From assembly GCA_026709025.1 (NCBI GenBank), contig JAPOTT010000026.1, forward strand, positions 7,419 to 67,002: a stretch of 59,584 bases of DNA. Reading direction: 5' to 3'. Made by a program: the position numbers and the translations under genes. This stretch comes from a bacterium. GTDB taxonomy: Bacteria; Actinomycetota; Acidimicrobiia; Acidimicrobiales; Bin134. The notes beneath the pieces were generated by a model. That model was not told the origin of the DNA. It did no database searches and saw only the letters and a program-made list of their open reading frames with translations. Position 1 is the first letter of the stretch; every line of letters starts with the position of its first letter. Positions 44,792 through 58,005 of this stretch are shown here, in pieces.

Positions 44792-46327
44792 ATGCATGCC
44801 GAATGGGAAGCTCTTGCACAGCACCACAACACACTACAAAACGTGTGCTTGCGAGACCTGTTTGCAAACGATCCTGAACGTGGCAAGCAACTAACCGCTG
44901 AAACCCCCGGATGGCTTTTGGACTACTCCAAAAGCTTGCTCACCAACGAAACCATCGATCTGCTAGCGAACTTAGCTGAACAAATTAATCTGCGAACAAA
45001 AATTAAAGCCCTGTTAGATGGCGAGGTTGTGAACGTCACAGAAAACCGTCCTGCCTGGCACGCTGGGCTTCGCAAGCCTAACCCCCCCGCAGAGGTGGCC
45101 ACAGAGCTAGATCGCATGAGCAACTTTGCCAATCGGGTTCGCGGCGGGCGCTGGCAAACGGTGGTGAACATTGGAATTGGCGGGTCGGATTTAGGGCCCG
45201 CCATGGCCACCAACGCATTGCAAGCGTATGGGCACCCAGACATAGACGTGCGCTTCTTATCCAATGTTGATGGGGCACATTTTGAGATGGTCACCAAAGG
45301 GCTCAACCCGGCCGATACTTTGTTTATCGTGGTGTCCAAAACCTTTACAACCACCGAAACCCTCACCAACGCCCACACTGCAATGGCATGGGTGGCCCAA
45401 GTTTTGGGACACAGCCAAGCTGCCAAACACTTTGCAGCCGTTACCGCATACCCAGATAGGGCACAACAGCTAGGCATCTCGCCTGAAGCCACCTTTGCAA
45501 TGTGGGATTGGGTAGGTGGGCGCTATTCGCTGGGCTCAGCAGTGGGGCTTAGCCTTATGCTGGCAGTTGGCCCTGATGCGTTCGCTCAGATGTTGGCCGG
45601 AATGCATCAGATGGATGAGCACTTCCGCAACACCCCGTGGCGCAATAACTTGCCCGCTCTTATGGGTCTGATCGGCATTTGGAACCGTAACTTCTGCCAG
45701 CATCCCACTTATGCTGTTTTACCCTACGCGCAGGAACTTGCCCTGTTCCCTGCATACATCCAACAGCTGGATATGGAAAGCAACGGCAAATCTATTGGAG
45801 TCGATGGAGCCCCAGTGTTTACACCTACAGGGCCGGTGGTTTGGGGCCAACCTGGTACCAACGGCCAACACGCCTTTCATCAGCTCCTTCATCAAGGCAC
45901 AGACATTGTTCCAGTGGAGTTCATTGGCTTTTGTCGTCCCAACCATACCCACACCAACCACCAGCAGTTGCTTATAGCTAACCTCTTTGCCCAAGCCGAA
46001 GCTCTAGCCTTCGGCTCTCATAGCGAAACCTCTCTAAACACAACAAACCCACATCGCAGCTTTACAGGCAACCGGCCTAGCACCATAATTCTGGGCGATC
46101 AGCTCACGCCTTATTCTTTAGGTCAGCTAGTAGCGCTATATGAACACAAGGTGTTCACTCAAGCTAGCGTGTGGGGCATTAACCCCTTTGACCAATGGGG
46201 AGTGGAACTAGGCAAAACCCTAGCGAACAACATCGCTAGAGAACTCACCGACACCGCCACCCCCAAATCCACCCGTGATTCCTCTACCAACAACCTTCTA
46301 AGCCACTACCGAAACCGCAGCAATTAG
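44792..46327 (+). CDS. pgi: glucose-6-phosphate isomerase
   Basis: 511 residues. The signatures are clear: VNIGIGGSDLGPAMATNALQ (phosphate site), WDWVGGRYSLGSAVGLSLML (second PGI signature region) and QQLDMESNGKS with the catalytic Glu, plus a Lys near the C-terminus (PFDQWGVELGKTLA). It interconverts glucose-6-P and fructose-6-P. It is slightly shorter than the 540-550 of E. coli, through a trimmed N-terminus. It follows the permease by three bases and ends four bases from a convergent gene. Confidence 0.95.
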   Translation: MHAEWEALAQHHNTLQNVCLRDLFANDPERGKQLTAETPGWLLDYSKSLLTNETIDLLANLAEQINLRTKIKALLDGEVVNVTENRPAWHAGLRKPNPPAEVATELDRMSNFANRVRGGRWQTVVNIGIGGSDLGPAMATNALQAYGHPDIDVRFLSNVDGAHFEMVTKGLNPADTLFIVVSKTFTTTETLTNAHTAMAWVAQVLGHSQAAKHFAAVTAYPDRAQQLGISPEATFAMWDWVGGRYSLGSAVGLSLMLAVGPDAFAQMLAGMHQMDEHFRNTPWRNNLPALMGLIGIWNRNFCQHPTYAVLPYAQELALFPAYIQQLDMESNGKSIGVDGAPVFTPTGPVVWGQPGTNGQHAFHQLLHQGTDIVPVEFIGFCRPNHTHTNHQQLLIANLFAQAEALAFGSHSETSLNTTNPHRSFTGNRPSTIILGDQLTPYSLGQLVALYEHKVFTQASVWGINPFDQWGVELGKTLANNIARELTDTATPKSTRDSSTNNLLSHYRNRSN

Positions 46328-46331
46328 CTGC

Positions 46332-48482
46332 CTATGGGGTTGGATCGGTGACGGTAACTGTGGCTGGTTTTTGGGAAGCGTTAACGGTGTAGGGCATGAA
46401 GTCATATTGGTCTGGATAGGTTGGTTCAAGCGTGGCTGTCACGGTACAGTCCCCGTTTGTTGTTTCGTCATCATTAGAGAACAGATACGAATCAGCTGAG
46501 CCCGTGTGGTCGACATCAACACTGTCGTCATGTGTACCGCCGCTTGCTATTCTGCCTTCACAGTTTGTAACTTGCCACTGCATGTACACCAAAACTTTTT
46601 CGTCTGATGGTGGTGCAGGACTCAACCGTATTGTGAAGCCCACATCTTCACCCTCTGCTACCGACCCACTTTTCGCTACCAACGACGCCTCAGGCGTAGG
46701 ATCGTCATCTGCCACCACAACGGTAACCGTGCGAGCAGTTGTCGATCTGCTATAGCCGCTTTCAGCGTTCACCGTCGCGGTGATTGAACCGTCAGGCTCA
46801 TCCACGGAGTCATCTGAGGTGCTAAGAGGAAAGCTGACGGTGCCCTCAACAGGAATCGTCTGCGTGAAAGTGCGAGAACTCCAACCAAAATCGCCTTGCG
46901 CTGAAATGGCTACTGTCACGCTCAAAGGTGCTGAAGGTGCTGGATCAGCAGTTAAGGTTAGCCACACATCCTGCCCCTCAGTAACACGTTCAGCACTAGC
47001 CGCAATACTCACCACCGGTTGTACCAGAGGGACTGGTGTTACCGGAGTTGGCGGATCGTCGTCATCTGCCACCACAACGGTAACCGTGTTATCAGTTGTA
47101 GATATGCTATAGCCGCTTCCAGCGTTCACCGTCGCGGTGATTGAACCGTCAGGCTCATCCACGGAGTCATCTGAGGTGCTAAGAGGAAAGCTGACGGTGC
47201 CCTCAACAGGAATCGTCTGCGTGAAAGTGCGAGAACTCCAACCAAAATCGCCTTGCGCTGAAATGGCTACTGTCACGCTCAAAGGTGCTGAAGGTGCTGG
47301 ATCAGCAGTTAAGGTTAGCCACACATCCTGCCCCTCAGTAACACTAACAATATCATTCCTAGCCTCAATGCTCACCACCGGTTGTTCCGAAGGGGGCGTA
47401 CCAGTATCAGGTGGCGGAGTGGCGGTTGCAGTAGGATTAGGGGCGGGAGTGGCCGTCACAACTGGATTCACCGGAGGGACTGGTGTAACCGGAGTTGGCG
47501 GATCGTCGTCATCTGCCACCACAACGGTAACCGTGTTATCAGTTGTAGATATGCTATAGCCGCTTCCAGCGTTCACCGTCGCGGTGATTGAACCGTTACG
47601 CTCATCCACGGAGTCATCTACGGTGCTAAGAGTAAAGCTAACTGTGCCCGCAACAGGAATCGTCCGCGTAATAGTACGAGAACCCTGACCAAAATCGCCT
47701 GACGCTGAAATGGCTACTGTCACGCTCAACGATGCTGAAGGGGCTGGAGCAGCAGTTAAGGTTAACCGCACATTACCCCCCTCAGTAACACGTTCAGCAT
47801 TAGCCGCAATGCTCACCACCGGTTGTACCGGAGTGACTGGCCGCTCGGTATCTGTATCTCTATCTGGAGCCGCAGTAGCAACTGGAGTAGATACCGGTGC
47901 CACTGGTACCACAAAAATTCTTGGTATAGGAATCTTTATGTTGGTTAGTCTCGGATTTAAGGTTGGTGTGGGCACCGGAGTAGGCACTGGTGGCGGAGTT
48001 GGAGTTAGAGTTGGAGTTGGAGTTGAAGTTGGTGCTGGAGTGGGGGAAACGACAACACTTACTAGAGTTTCGCATTCAACACCTTCTTGCACAACTTCTG
48101 TGTCCACATTAAACTCACGCCGGTAACGATTCAACAGATTTTCTTGCTCACATATCAGCTCGTCACGAAGCGCTAAATCTTCGTGTGTGGGTTGCGCTTC
48201 AAATCCTGCTGGCTCCACTTTTGGTCCTACTGGTGCGTTATCTTCGCAGCCTCCTGCAACTAGTTCCGTGTCCACATCAAACAGACAACGGTAGGCATTC
48301 AACAGATTTGCCTGATCAGCAATTAAGTTGTCACGCAGCTTGATGTCGGCAATTGAAATTGTTTGTGCTGATCCAGCAACCATCGTTAGTGCAATCAACG
48401 TAAAAACCCCAAATAGGCACAGGGGGTAGCGCCACCCTCGACGAGGCGCAACATGTAACCGGCTCAAACCACTCATAAACAC
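46332..48482 (-). CDS. secreted Calx-beta-repeat surface protein
   Basis: 716 residues with a signal peptide (WRYPLCLFGVFTLIALTMVA). The N-terminal part has two copies of a short helix motif, LRDNLIADQANLLNAYRCLF and LRDELICEQENLLNRYRREF, each followed by a VDTE-V strand. A long Pro/Thr linker comes next, then three near-identical repeats of about 110 residues: VSIAANAERVTEG, LTLTADPAPSAPLSVTVAIS, STSDDSVDE, VTVVVADDDDPPTP. A fourth, diverged repeat ends the protein. This is the Calx-beta pattern, with acidic Ca-binding loops, found in large surface and adhesion proteins. No sorting signal is seen. Convergent with pgi. Confidence 0.82.
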   Translation of the reverse strand: MFMSGLSRLHVAPRRGWRYPLCLFGVFTLIALTMVAGSAQTISIADIKLRDNLIADQANLLNAYRCLFDVDTELVAGGCEDNAPVGPKVEPAGFEAQPTHEDLALRDELICEQENLLNRYRREFNVDTEVVQEGVECETLVSVVVSPTPAPTSTPTPTLTPTPPPVPTPVPTPTLNPRLTNIKIPIPRIFVVPVAPVSTPVATAAPDRDTDTERPVTPVQPVVSIAANAERVTEGGNVRLTLTAAPAPSASLSVTVAISASGDFGQGSRTITRTIPVAGTVSFTLSTVDDSVDERNGSITATVNAGSGYSISTTDNTVTVVVADDDDPPTPVTPVPPVNPVVTATPAPNPTATATPPPDTGTPPSEQPVVSIEARNDIVSVTEGQDVWLTLTADPAPSAPLSVTVAISAQGDFGWSSRTFTQTIPVEGTVSFPLSTSDDSVDEPDGSITATVNAGSGYSISTTDNTVTVVVADDDDPPTPVTPVPLVQPVVSIAASAERVTEGQDVWLTLTADPAPSAPLSVTVAISAQGDFGWSSRTFTQTIPVEGTVSFPLSTSDDSVDEPDGSITATVNAESGYSRSTTARTVTVVVADDDPTPEASLVAKSGSVAEGEDVGFTIRLSPAPPSDEKVLVYMQWQVTNCEGRIASGGTHDDSVDVDHTGSADSYLFSNDDETTNGDCTVTATLEPTYPDQYDFMPYTVNASQKPATVTVTDPTP
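46764..47344. repeat. 224-bp exact direct repeat within the Calx-beta gene
   Basis: Bases 46764-46987 recur exactly at 47121-47344 (offset 357). A second pair, about 47041-47158 and 47488-47605, also matches. The copies keep the frame. Such identity suggests recent duplication or gene conversion and makes the copy number liable to change or to be mis-assembled. Confidence 0.9.
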
Positions 48483-48526
48483 GCATCCTAGCCAGATCTA
48501 TGTATCACTGCAAAACCACCTCACCC

Positions 48527-50227
48527 TTACCGGGTGCAGAGGGGTTCGTAACGATAGCCGTGGTTAGACAATTCGCTAAGAGCGGTTTCTAGGCCAAGCA
48601 CGGTTTGGCGGCGATGTCCGCCGCCGTCATGTAACAGCACCACGGCCCCATCACGAGCATTTTGCACAATGTGACGGGCAATCTCTGCTGCAGGAGGCTT
48701 GCGCCAATCGGCAGGATCAACATTCCATAAGACAACTTCTAGGCCATGGTTGGCCGCCCAATCACGAGTGAAGGCATCAATGAATCCATAAGGAGGACGC
48801 AGACACGGCGTAGCCATAGCGCCCAACAAATCTTGGGTTCGGCTTATGGTGTGGTCAAACGTCTCTTGAGGTAAACCAGCTAGGTTTTCATGGTTCCAAG
48901 TATGGTTAGCCAAAGTATGACCTTCGGCGTGAATACGTTGGACGATGGCAGGATACTGTTCGGCCAGCGAGCCGATCACAAAGAAAGTTGCCCTTACTCC
49001 ATAACGAGCCAACACATCGAGCACTTGGGGTGTGTACAAAGGATGAGGGCCATCATCAAAGGTGAAGTACATAACCGGGCCGTCACCAATATTACCGCTG
49101 TCAGCGCTGTTAGCTCTGTTAGGCACAGCTGGCACCAAGATGGGTTCGGTCGCCTGTGCCTGTTTAGGAGTGGGTGCTGAAGCAGACCTTACGCCCAAGG
49201 GTAGGGCTTCCACATAGAGCCTGTAGTCAACCTGCCCGGCATGGGTAGACACCACCGTTACCTTCCAAGCACCGGTTGCAGGCAAGCTGGTAGATACCGA
49301 TTGAAACCTTTTAGCTCCCGAGGTGAGCACTTCATCGCCAAGCCGCACATCTAACCACACCCCTATTGGGGCTTGAAGTGCCGCGGTAAACGCTTGGCCA
49401 GCTGTTATGTGAGCTGTGTATGGCTGGCGCTGCTGGAAGTTGATTGATCCGCTCACCGTGCTGCCCACAGCACCGGGGTCAAACGTTATGGGAATATCAG
49501 GGGCATCCACATCGGGAAGCGGAAGATCTTCTAGCGGGGTGGACTCCACAACCGTCACCACAGGTTCTAGTTCGGACACATCAATCTCCAGCATCTTACG
49601 CAGCGAAATAACGGTAAAGGGTTCGTCTAGTTCGCGATCCAAAAAAGACACGCTTACGGTGCCATCTTTAACTGTCATCTCTTCCATCACAATGCGGTCA
49701 CCCACGAACACAGGCTGCTTGGCTTTCCCACCCTGCCCGTCGTCCATCACCAAAACAAGCAGATGGAATGTGCCCGTGCCTGCCGAACTCTCGGTGATGT
49801 GCGCAACCACGTCTTCACAACCATCACCGTTCAAATCGCCCTGCGCCACACGGTTCTGAAGCACATAAAGGTCGGGAGAAGAGCTACCGTTGGCAATCTC
49901 AGCTCTGCCATCTTCAAGCTGAATCAACCGACCATCCACCTCAAAGGCAAGGCTTTCCAAATCTTCCCAATCTACACCTGTACGCTCTATCGGTACTTCA
50001 GTTGGCTCTGCTGTACCTACAGACTCACCCGGCAATTCCGGGGATTGAGTGGAACCTCGGGTAACCGCGGGAGACACCGTTAGATCATCAACCAGCGGAT
50101 CCGCAAACGGCACAGCAGCATCTGACAAATCATCTGATGCTGAATTATTGGGGTCGCCTCCCCCACACCCGGCAGCTAGCAAGGCCGTAGCAAGCCCAGC
50201 TATCAAAAATCTAAATACCGCCTTCAT
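48527..50227 (-). CDS. polysaccharide deacetylase (NodB) lipoprotein
   Basis: About 566 residues from the Met before KAVFRFLIAGLATALLAAGC, which is a lipoprotein signal with lipobox LLAAGC; the frame upstream of it overlaps the neighbouring MFS gene and is unlikely. The middle has DLNGDGCEDVV, a calcium-loop (FG-GAP-like) motif, and a beta-sandwich domain. The C-terminal NodB domain holds FTFDDGPHPLYT (catalytic Asp and metal Asp), NHTWNHENL (metal His pair), RPPYG and VLLHDGGGH. It should remove acetyl groups from a cell-wall or capsular glycan outside the membrane. It begins 8 bases after the MFS stop, so the two are co-transcribed. Confidence 0.88.
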   Translation of the reverse strand: MKAVFRFLIAGLATALLAAGCGGGDPNNSASDDLSDAAVPFADPLVDDLTVSPAVTRGSTQSPELPGESVGTAEPTEVPIERTGVDWEDLESLAFEVDGRLIQLEDGRAEIANGSSSPDLYVLQNRVAQGDLNGDGCEDVVAHITESSAGTGTFHLLVLVMDDGQGGKAKQPVFVGDRIVMEEMTVKDGTVSVSFLDRELDEPFTVISLRKMLEIDVSELEPVVTVVESTPLEDLPLPDVDAPDIPITFDPGAVGSTVSGSINFQQRQPYTAHITAGQAFTAALQAPIGVWLDVRLGDEVLTSGAKRFQSVSTSLPATGAWKVTVVSTHAGQVDYRLYVEALPLGVRSASAPTPKQAQATEPILVPAVPNRANSADSGNIGDGPVMYFTFDDGPHPLYTPQVLDVLARYGVRATFFVIGSLAEQYPAIVQRIHAEGHTLANHTWNHENLAGLPQETFDHTISRTQDLLGAMATPCLRPPYGFIDAFTRDWAANHGLEVVLWNVDPADWRKPPAAEIARHIVQNARDGAVVLLHDGGGHRRQTVLGLETALSELSNHGYRYEPLCTR

Positions 50228-50234
50228 CAGAGCA

Positions 50235-51584
50235 TCACTTGAGTTTGGGTTCTCGGGCAGGTTTGGGGTCTCGGGCAAAGGGCCCAGATGGATGACGCAG
50301 TAGGTTTACAGCCATAGCCGATGCCCGTGTAGACCACGGTACAAACCTACCCTGTTCATCAACTGGCACCCCTTCTCGGGCTAAAATACGCCACCCGGTG
50401 TAAACCACAACCACAGCATGAGCAGAAACTAGTACCAAAAAGAACGTCCATGGAGCAGTCAAAGACATAACAACTCCACCGGTAAGCGGGCCAATAATAG
50501 AACCAACTCCAGCCATTCGCACCAGCGCTGCGCTGGCCCCGTTCAGCTGTGACGCTGGCACCCGGTCGCCTGTTAAGGCCATGGCCAGCGAGTAGAGCGG
50601 GAAGGTGGCAGCACCAAAGAAAAACATGCACACAAACGCCAAGGCCGAACCCGGCTCAACAGCTGGCATAACACCTGCGATGGCAGCAGCTGTGGCGGCA
50701 ATAACAAAGATCACCGCTCGACGTGAAACTCTATCCGAAACCGCTCCCACGGGCCACTGACCTGCAATGGCCCCAGCGGTAGCTGCAACCAAAAACAACG
50801 CAACACGCGAAGCGGCTAAGCCTTCGTTTGCGGCATACACCGCGCCCACCCCGAGCAAAGTGCCATGACTAAGGCCCGCGCAGAACGCAGTAAGCACCCC
50901 AGCGGGTGCCATAGAGATAAGCTGACGCAAAGATAGCGGCTCAGGCACCGCCAAGGGAGGAGCACTAGTAGCCGACAACGTAATGGGAACCAGTGCAGCA
51001 GAGATGAGCACCGAGGAAATCACAAACAGTTCAAATCCCTGAGGGTCGCCTCCGTTCAACAGCAGCTGACCGAGTGTAAGGCCACCCATTGATGTCATCA
51101 TGTACCCCGCCAGGAGCCGTCCTCGGTTCACGTTAGTGGCCATATCGTTGAGCCACGACTCAACCACCACCAGCACTCCAGCAATGCATATCCCAAATAG
51201 AATTCGCAACAAGGCCCAGGCAACGGGATTAATCCACAACAGATGCAACACAGACACAGCAGATGCCACCGATGCCAGCGCCGCAAACACCCGGATGTGG
51301 CCTACCGCACCCAAAAAGTGCTCGGCTAGGCGCGTACCAAGCACGAACCCCAAAAAGAAGCTGGCCATAACCATGCCGCTAACCGCTAGGCCGAACCCTT
51401 CCGACTCGGTGCGCACACCAAGAAGAACCCCCTGAAGGCCACCACCTACCTGAATTAAAAGCATTCCCCCCAACAACGCCCGAGCCGCTCCCAACGAGCG
51501 GCCCTTAGGCTCAGTTTCCAGCCACGGCCCACCAACCACCCTGTCTTCGTCTACACCTAGCTGTTCTACGACGTTGTTGGTCAC
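50235..51584 (-). CDS. MFS transporter (YcaD/YfkF-like)
   Basis: 449 residues with about 12 membrane helices. Typical segments are LGAARALLGGMLLIQVGGGL, the loop FVLGTRLAEHFLGAVGH and, after the central loop, GQWPVGAVSDRVSRRAVIFV, which is the inter-helix DRxxRR motif of the superfamily. Family members with this N-terminal layout are proton-coupled drug or solute exporters of unknown substrate. The 35-residue N-terminal tail is cytoplasmic. It is the upstream partner of the deacetylase gene. Confidence 0.85.
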   Translation of the reverse strand: MTNNVVEQLGVDEDRVVGGPWLETEPKGRSLGAARALLGGMLLIQVGGGLQGVLLGVRTESEGFGLAVSGMVMASFFLGFVLGTRLAEHFLGAVGHIRVFAALASVASAVSVLHLLWINPVAWALLRILFGICIAGVLVVVESWLNDMATNVNRGRLLAGYMMTSMGGLTLGQLLLNGGDPQGFELFVISSVLISAALVPITLSATSAPPLAVPEPLSLRQLISMAPAGVLTAFCAGLSHGTLLGVGAVYAANEGLAASRVALFLVAATAGAIAGQWPVGAVSDRVSRRAVIFVIAATAAAIAGVMPAVEPGSALAFVCMFFFGAATFPLYSLAMALTGDRVPASQLNGASAALVRMAGVGSIIGPLTGGVVMSLTAPWTFFLVLVSAHAVVVVYTGWRILAREGVPVDEQGRFVPWSTRASAMAVNLLRHPSGPFARDPKPAREPKLK

Positions 51585-51747
51585 GTCTTACTAAACTACC
51601 GACACAAACCCGTAAAAAACGCAGTTCCCGAGCAAAAAACATGAGTGTTTGCTTGTACCCTAAACCGCTATTGGGCGTTACTATCGTTACCTACGTTGCT
51701 TGTCCAAAAATCTGCACAATCCATCTGCACAAAACAAAGGAGTGAGC

Positions 51748-52680
51748 ATGGCCACGGTAGCGTTGCATGCAGAAATCGAGCCCCTAAAAGACATGGTTCC
51801 AATCGGTGACATAAACGCCGAAACCTTGCCGCTCCTGCAAGAAGCCAACTGGGGAGAACCACCCGAACTTAGCAATTCGGTGGAAAGAACCGATCATGTA
51901 ATAGACAACAACACTGGAGTGCGTGTAAGGGTTCACGCACCGGTTGGCTTAGAGGGCTTAGCACCTTGCGTGTACTCCATGCACGGCGGGGGCTACATCG
52001 GCGGAACCCTCGACATAGACGACCCCACGTTTGATAAGTGGTGCCCACAATTTGGAATCATTGGGGTGTCGGTGGATTACCGCACAGCACCTGAAAACCA
52101 ATATCCAGAGCCGCTTGAAGACTGCTACAAGGGCCTGCAGTGGACTTACGACAATGCCGCTGCGCTCAACATAGACCGCAACAAGATTGGTATCACCGGC
52201 ACAAGCGCTGGAGGTGGCCTGTGCGCCAGCTTGGCGCTGCTAAACCGTGACCGCAACAACCTGCCAGTGAGTTTTCAGCTCTTAGACTGCCCAATGCTTG
52301 ACGACCGCCAGATCACACCATCTAGCCAGCTTGATAATCTGATCATCTGGACGAAGGCTTCCAACGCTTTCGGATGGCAATGCTATCTTGGAGATCTGTA
52401 CGGAACCGACCAAGTTCCCTACACTGCGGCCCCAGCGCGAGCCGAAGATTTATCGGGCTTGCCCGAAGCGTACGTATGCGTAGGGGGTGCCGACGGCTTT
52501 AGGGACGAGGATATTCAATACGCGATGCGACTTTACGGTGCGGGTGTACCAACCGAGTTGCATGTCTACCCCGGTGTGCCTCACGGCATAGGCATGTTTG
52601 CCCATCTTGAAATCGCTCAGCGCTATGCAGCCGACAAAGACCACTGGCTGCATCGCCAGCTAAAGCAGTTGCAAAGTTAA
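51748..52680 (+). CDS. alpha/beta hydrolase of the hormone-sensitive-lipase family
   Basis: 310 residues from the ATG at 51748, which has AAAGGAGTGAGC before it. The oxyanion hole HGGGYIGG and the nucleophile GTSAGGGLCASLAL are intact; the acid is likely in GGADGFRDED and the His in PGVPHGIGMF. It is an esterase or lipase-like enzyme for short acyl esters. No signal peptide, so cytoplasmic. It precedes the thiamin operon by 75 bases on the same strand; a functional link is not evident. Confidence 0.88.
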   Translation: MATVALHAEIEPLKDMVPIGDINAETLPLLQEANWGEPPELSNSVERTDHVIDNNTGVRVRVHAPVGLEGLAPCVYSMHGGGYIGGTLDIDDPTFDKWCPQFGIIGVSVDYRTAPENQYPEPLEDCYKGLQWTYDNAAALNIDRNKIGITGTSAGGGLCASLALLNRDRNNLPVSFQLLDCPMLDDRQITPSSQLDNLIIWTKASNAFGWQCYLGDLYGTDQVPYTAAPARAEDLSGLPEAYVCVGGADGFRDEDIQYAMRLYGAGVPTELHVYPGVPHGIGMFAHLEIAQRYAADKDHWLHRQLKQLQS

Positions 52681-52743
52681 AACAGATGCAAGACACCTAA
52701 TCCAGATAACCACTTAACCCGATAACCCAGATAAAACTGGTAA

Positions 52744-54543
<1,800 letters not shown>

Positions 54544-54556
54544 GTGTTCACATGCT

Positions 54557-55273
54557 ATGAGCGCGCATGACATGAGCGCAGCGGATTTACCATTACCACG
54601 CTTGCACGTAATCACAGATAATCACACAACAGCTGCTGCTGTGTTGGCCGCAGGAGCACCAGCAATACAGGTGAGGATCAAAAACCAAAGCGATGCCGCA
54701 GTATTAGCCGAATGCCAGAAAATCATGACTCACGGCGCTGTGGCTGCTCCTGATGATGATGATGTTGGTGCTGCTGATGGCGCAACCACACCTCGGGTGA
54801 TCGTGAACGACCGGGCCGACATCGCCATGGCCTGTGGCGCTCATGGGGTTCACCTGGGTGCCGAAGATTTACCCATAGCGGCGGTTCGCAAGCTTGTTAG
54901 CACTAACTACATTGTGGGTGCTACCGCTCGTGATCCCAACACGGCCCGTTACCTACAAGACAACGGGGCTACCTACTTGGGGGTGGGGCCAATATATCCC
55001 ACAACTTCTAAAGCAAACCTGCCAGAACCGATAGGTTTGGCCGGTTTGGAAAAGGTTGCCGCAGCCGTAGAGGTGCCGGTGATAGCCATAGCAGGAATCA
55101 CCATTGCAAAAATCCCCGAGGTGCTCAATGCTGGTGCCTACGGCGCTGCGGTGTTGAGCGCAATAAGCAGCGCCACAAACCCAACCAAAGCCACCGTAGA
55201 GTTTATTGAAGCCTTCAATTTGTGGATAACTGATGCATTGATGCCTGATGTGTGGATACCTCATGCCAGCTAG
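54557..55273 (+). CDS. thiE: thiamin phosphate synthase (ThiE)
   Basis: 238 residues from ATG 54557, 14 bases after thiC. Motifs LPRLHVITDNHT, AIQVRIKNQS (pyrophosphate-binding Arg/Lys), VIVNDRADIAMACGAHGVHL, GVGPIYPTTSKAN and AIAGIT are those of ThiE, which joins the pyrimidine and thiazole halves. A short acidic insertion (PDDDDVGAADG) before the third strand is a local expansion of GAT/GCT codons. It overlaps thiO by 11 bases. Confidence 0.9.
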   Translation: MSAHDMSAADLPLPRLHVITDNHTTAAAVLAAGAPAIQVRIKNQSDAAVLAECQKIMTHGAVAAPDDDDVGAADGATTPRVIVNDRADIAMACGAHGVHLGAEDLPIAAVRKLVSTNYIVGATARDPNTARYLQDNGATYLGVGPIYPTTSKANLPEPIGLAGLEKVAAAVEVPVIAIAGITIAKIPEVLNAGAYGAAVLSAISSATNPTKATVEFIEAFNLWITDALMPDVWIPHAS

Positions 55274-56399
55274 CTCAGATATATCTCACCCGGATGTGCC
55301 TAACCCGGATGTAATCGTGGTGGGCGGCGGCATTGTGGGCCTGTCGATAGCATGGCAACTCCAGCAAAACAGCATCTCCGCCGTAGTGCTAGACAAAGCC
55401 CTCGGCAGCGGGGCCAGCCACGCAGCAGCCGGAATGCTGGCTCCTGTGAACGAGGCCTACTGGGGTGAAAGCGAAGTTCTGCGTCTGCATCTAGCCGCTA
55501 GCGCAGCTTGGCCCGAGTTTGCAGCCGCTCTCGGCGCAGACACGGTGGACTATCACCGCAACGGAATGCTGCTAGCTGCCTTTGATGCCGACGACAAAAC
55601 CCAGTTGGCTCATCTCCACGAACTGCACCAACAAGAGGGCCTAACAGTTGAGACCTTACGCAGCCAACAGTGCCGCGAGATGGAACCACTTCTATCACCT
55701 AGCGTGCAAGGGGGCATCTTCTCACCGTTAGATCATCACGTCAACCCTCGTTTAGTAGTACAAGAGCTGCTTAAGGCTGTAACAGTGCGGGCGACACACG
55801 TTGAGCAGGTAACCGGTAACTGCGTGACAACCAGCGATGGCCAAACCTTGAGTTGCGGGCAAGTTGTGGTGGCCGCCGGTGCATGGTCGGGGCGGCTGTT
55901 GGACTTACCGGTGAGGCCAGTGAAAGGACAGATCCTCCGGTTGCGCGGTGAGCCCGGCCTCCTGCGCCAACCCATACGAGGTCTCATTAGAGGGGCCAGC
56001 ATCTATGCGATACCTCGCAGCGATGGCGAGATAGTGGTGGGTGCTACCCAAGAAGAAATGGGCTTTGACACCCGCATAACCGCGGGTGGCGTGTATGAGT
56101 TGTTGCGAGATTTGCTCACCTTGTTGCCGGGTCTAAGCGAAGCAGACCTAACAGAAACATGGGCTGGTTTGCGCCCAGGCTCCCCCGACAATGCCCCCAT
56201 CATCGGTTGGGGCCCTAGCGGGATATGTTTCGCTAGCGGGCACTTTCGCAATGGCGTGCTTACCGCCCCCATTACCGCCAGCTTCGTAACAGCACTGTTG
56301 CAAAAACAAGAGCCGTGCATAGATATTGGGCCGTTCAGCCCCAGCCGCTTTGTATCAGCCACAAGCTCTTCGTGGCGCGATCTGCAAGCTGTTGGATGA
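55263..56399 (+). CDS. thiO: glycine oxidase (ThiO)
   Basis: 378 residues from ATG 55263. The FAD-binding N-terminus is VIVVGGGIVGLSIAWQLQ. SHAAAGMLAPVNEAYWGE and LDHHVNPRLVVQELL, then GLRPGSPDNAPIIGWG and ASGHFRNGVLTAP near the C-terminus, are ThiO hallmarks. It oxidises glycine to the imine used to build the thiazole ring with ThiG and ThiS. It replaces ThiH, which fits an aerobic organism. Confidence 0.93.
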   Translation: MPASSDISHPDVPNPDVIVVGGGIVGLSIAWQLQQNSISAVVLDKALGSGASHAAAGMLAPVNEAYWGESEVLRLHLAASAAWPEFAAALGADTVDYHRNGMLLAAFDADDKTQLAHLHELHQQEGLTVETLRSQQCREMEPLLSPSVQGGIFSPLDHHVNPRLVVQELLKAVTVRATHVEQVTGNCVTTSDGQTLSCGQVVVAAGAWSGRLLDLPVRPVKGQILRLRGEPGLLRQPIRGLIRGASIYAIPRSDGEIVVGATQEEMGFDTRITAGGVYELLRDLLTLLPGLSEADLTETWAGLRPGSPDNAPIIGWGPSGICFASGHFRNGVLTAPITASFVTALLQKQEPCIDIGPFSPSRFVSATSSSWRDLQAVG

Positions 56400-56421
56400 A
56401 CGGCATTGCTAGTTTGATGAT

Positions 56422-58001
<1,580 letters not shown>

Positions 58002-58005
<4 letters not shown>

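Noticed and set aside
46432-48126. Series of plus-strand open frames repeating MIEPSGSSTESSEV
   Set aside because: They are the antisense of the Calx-beta repeats and repeat only because the DNA does.
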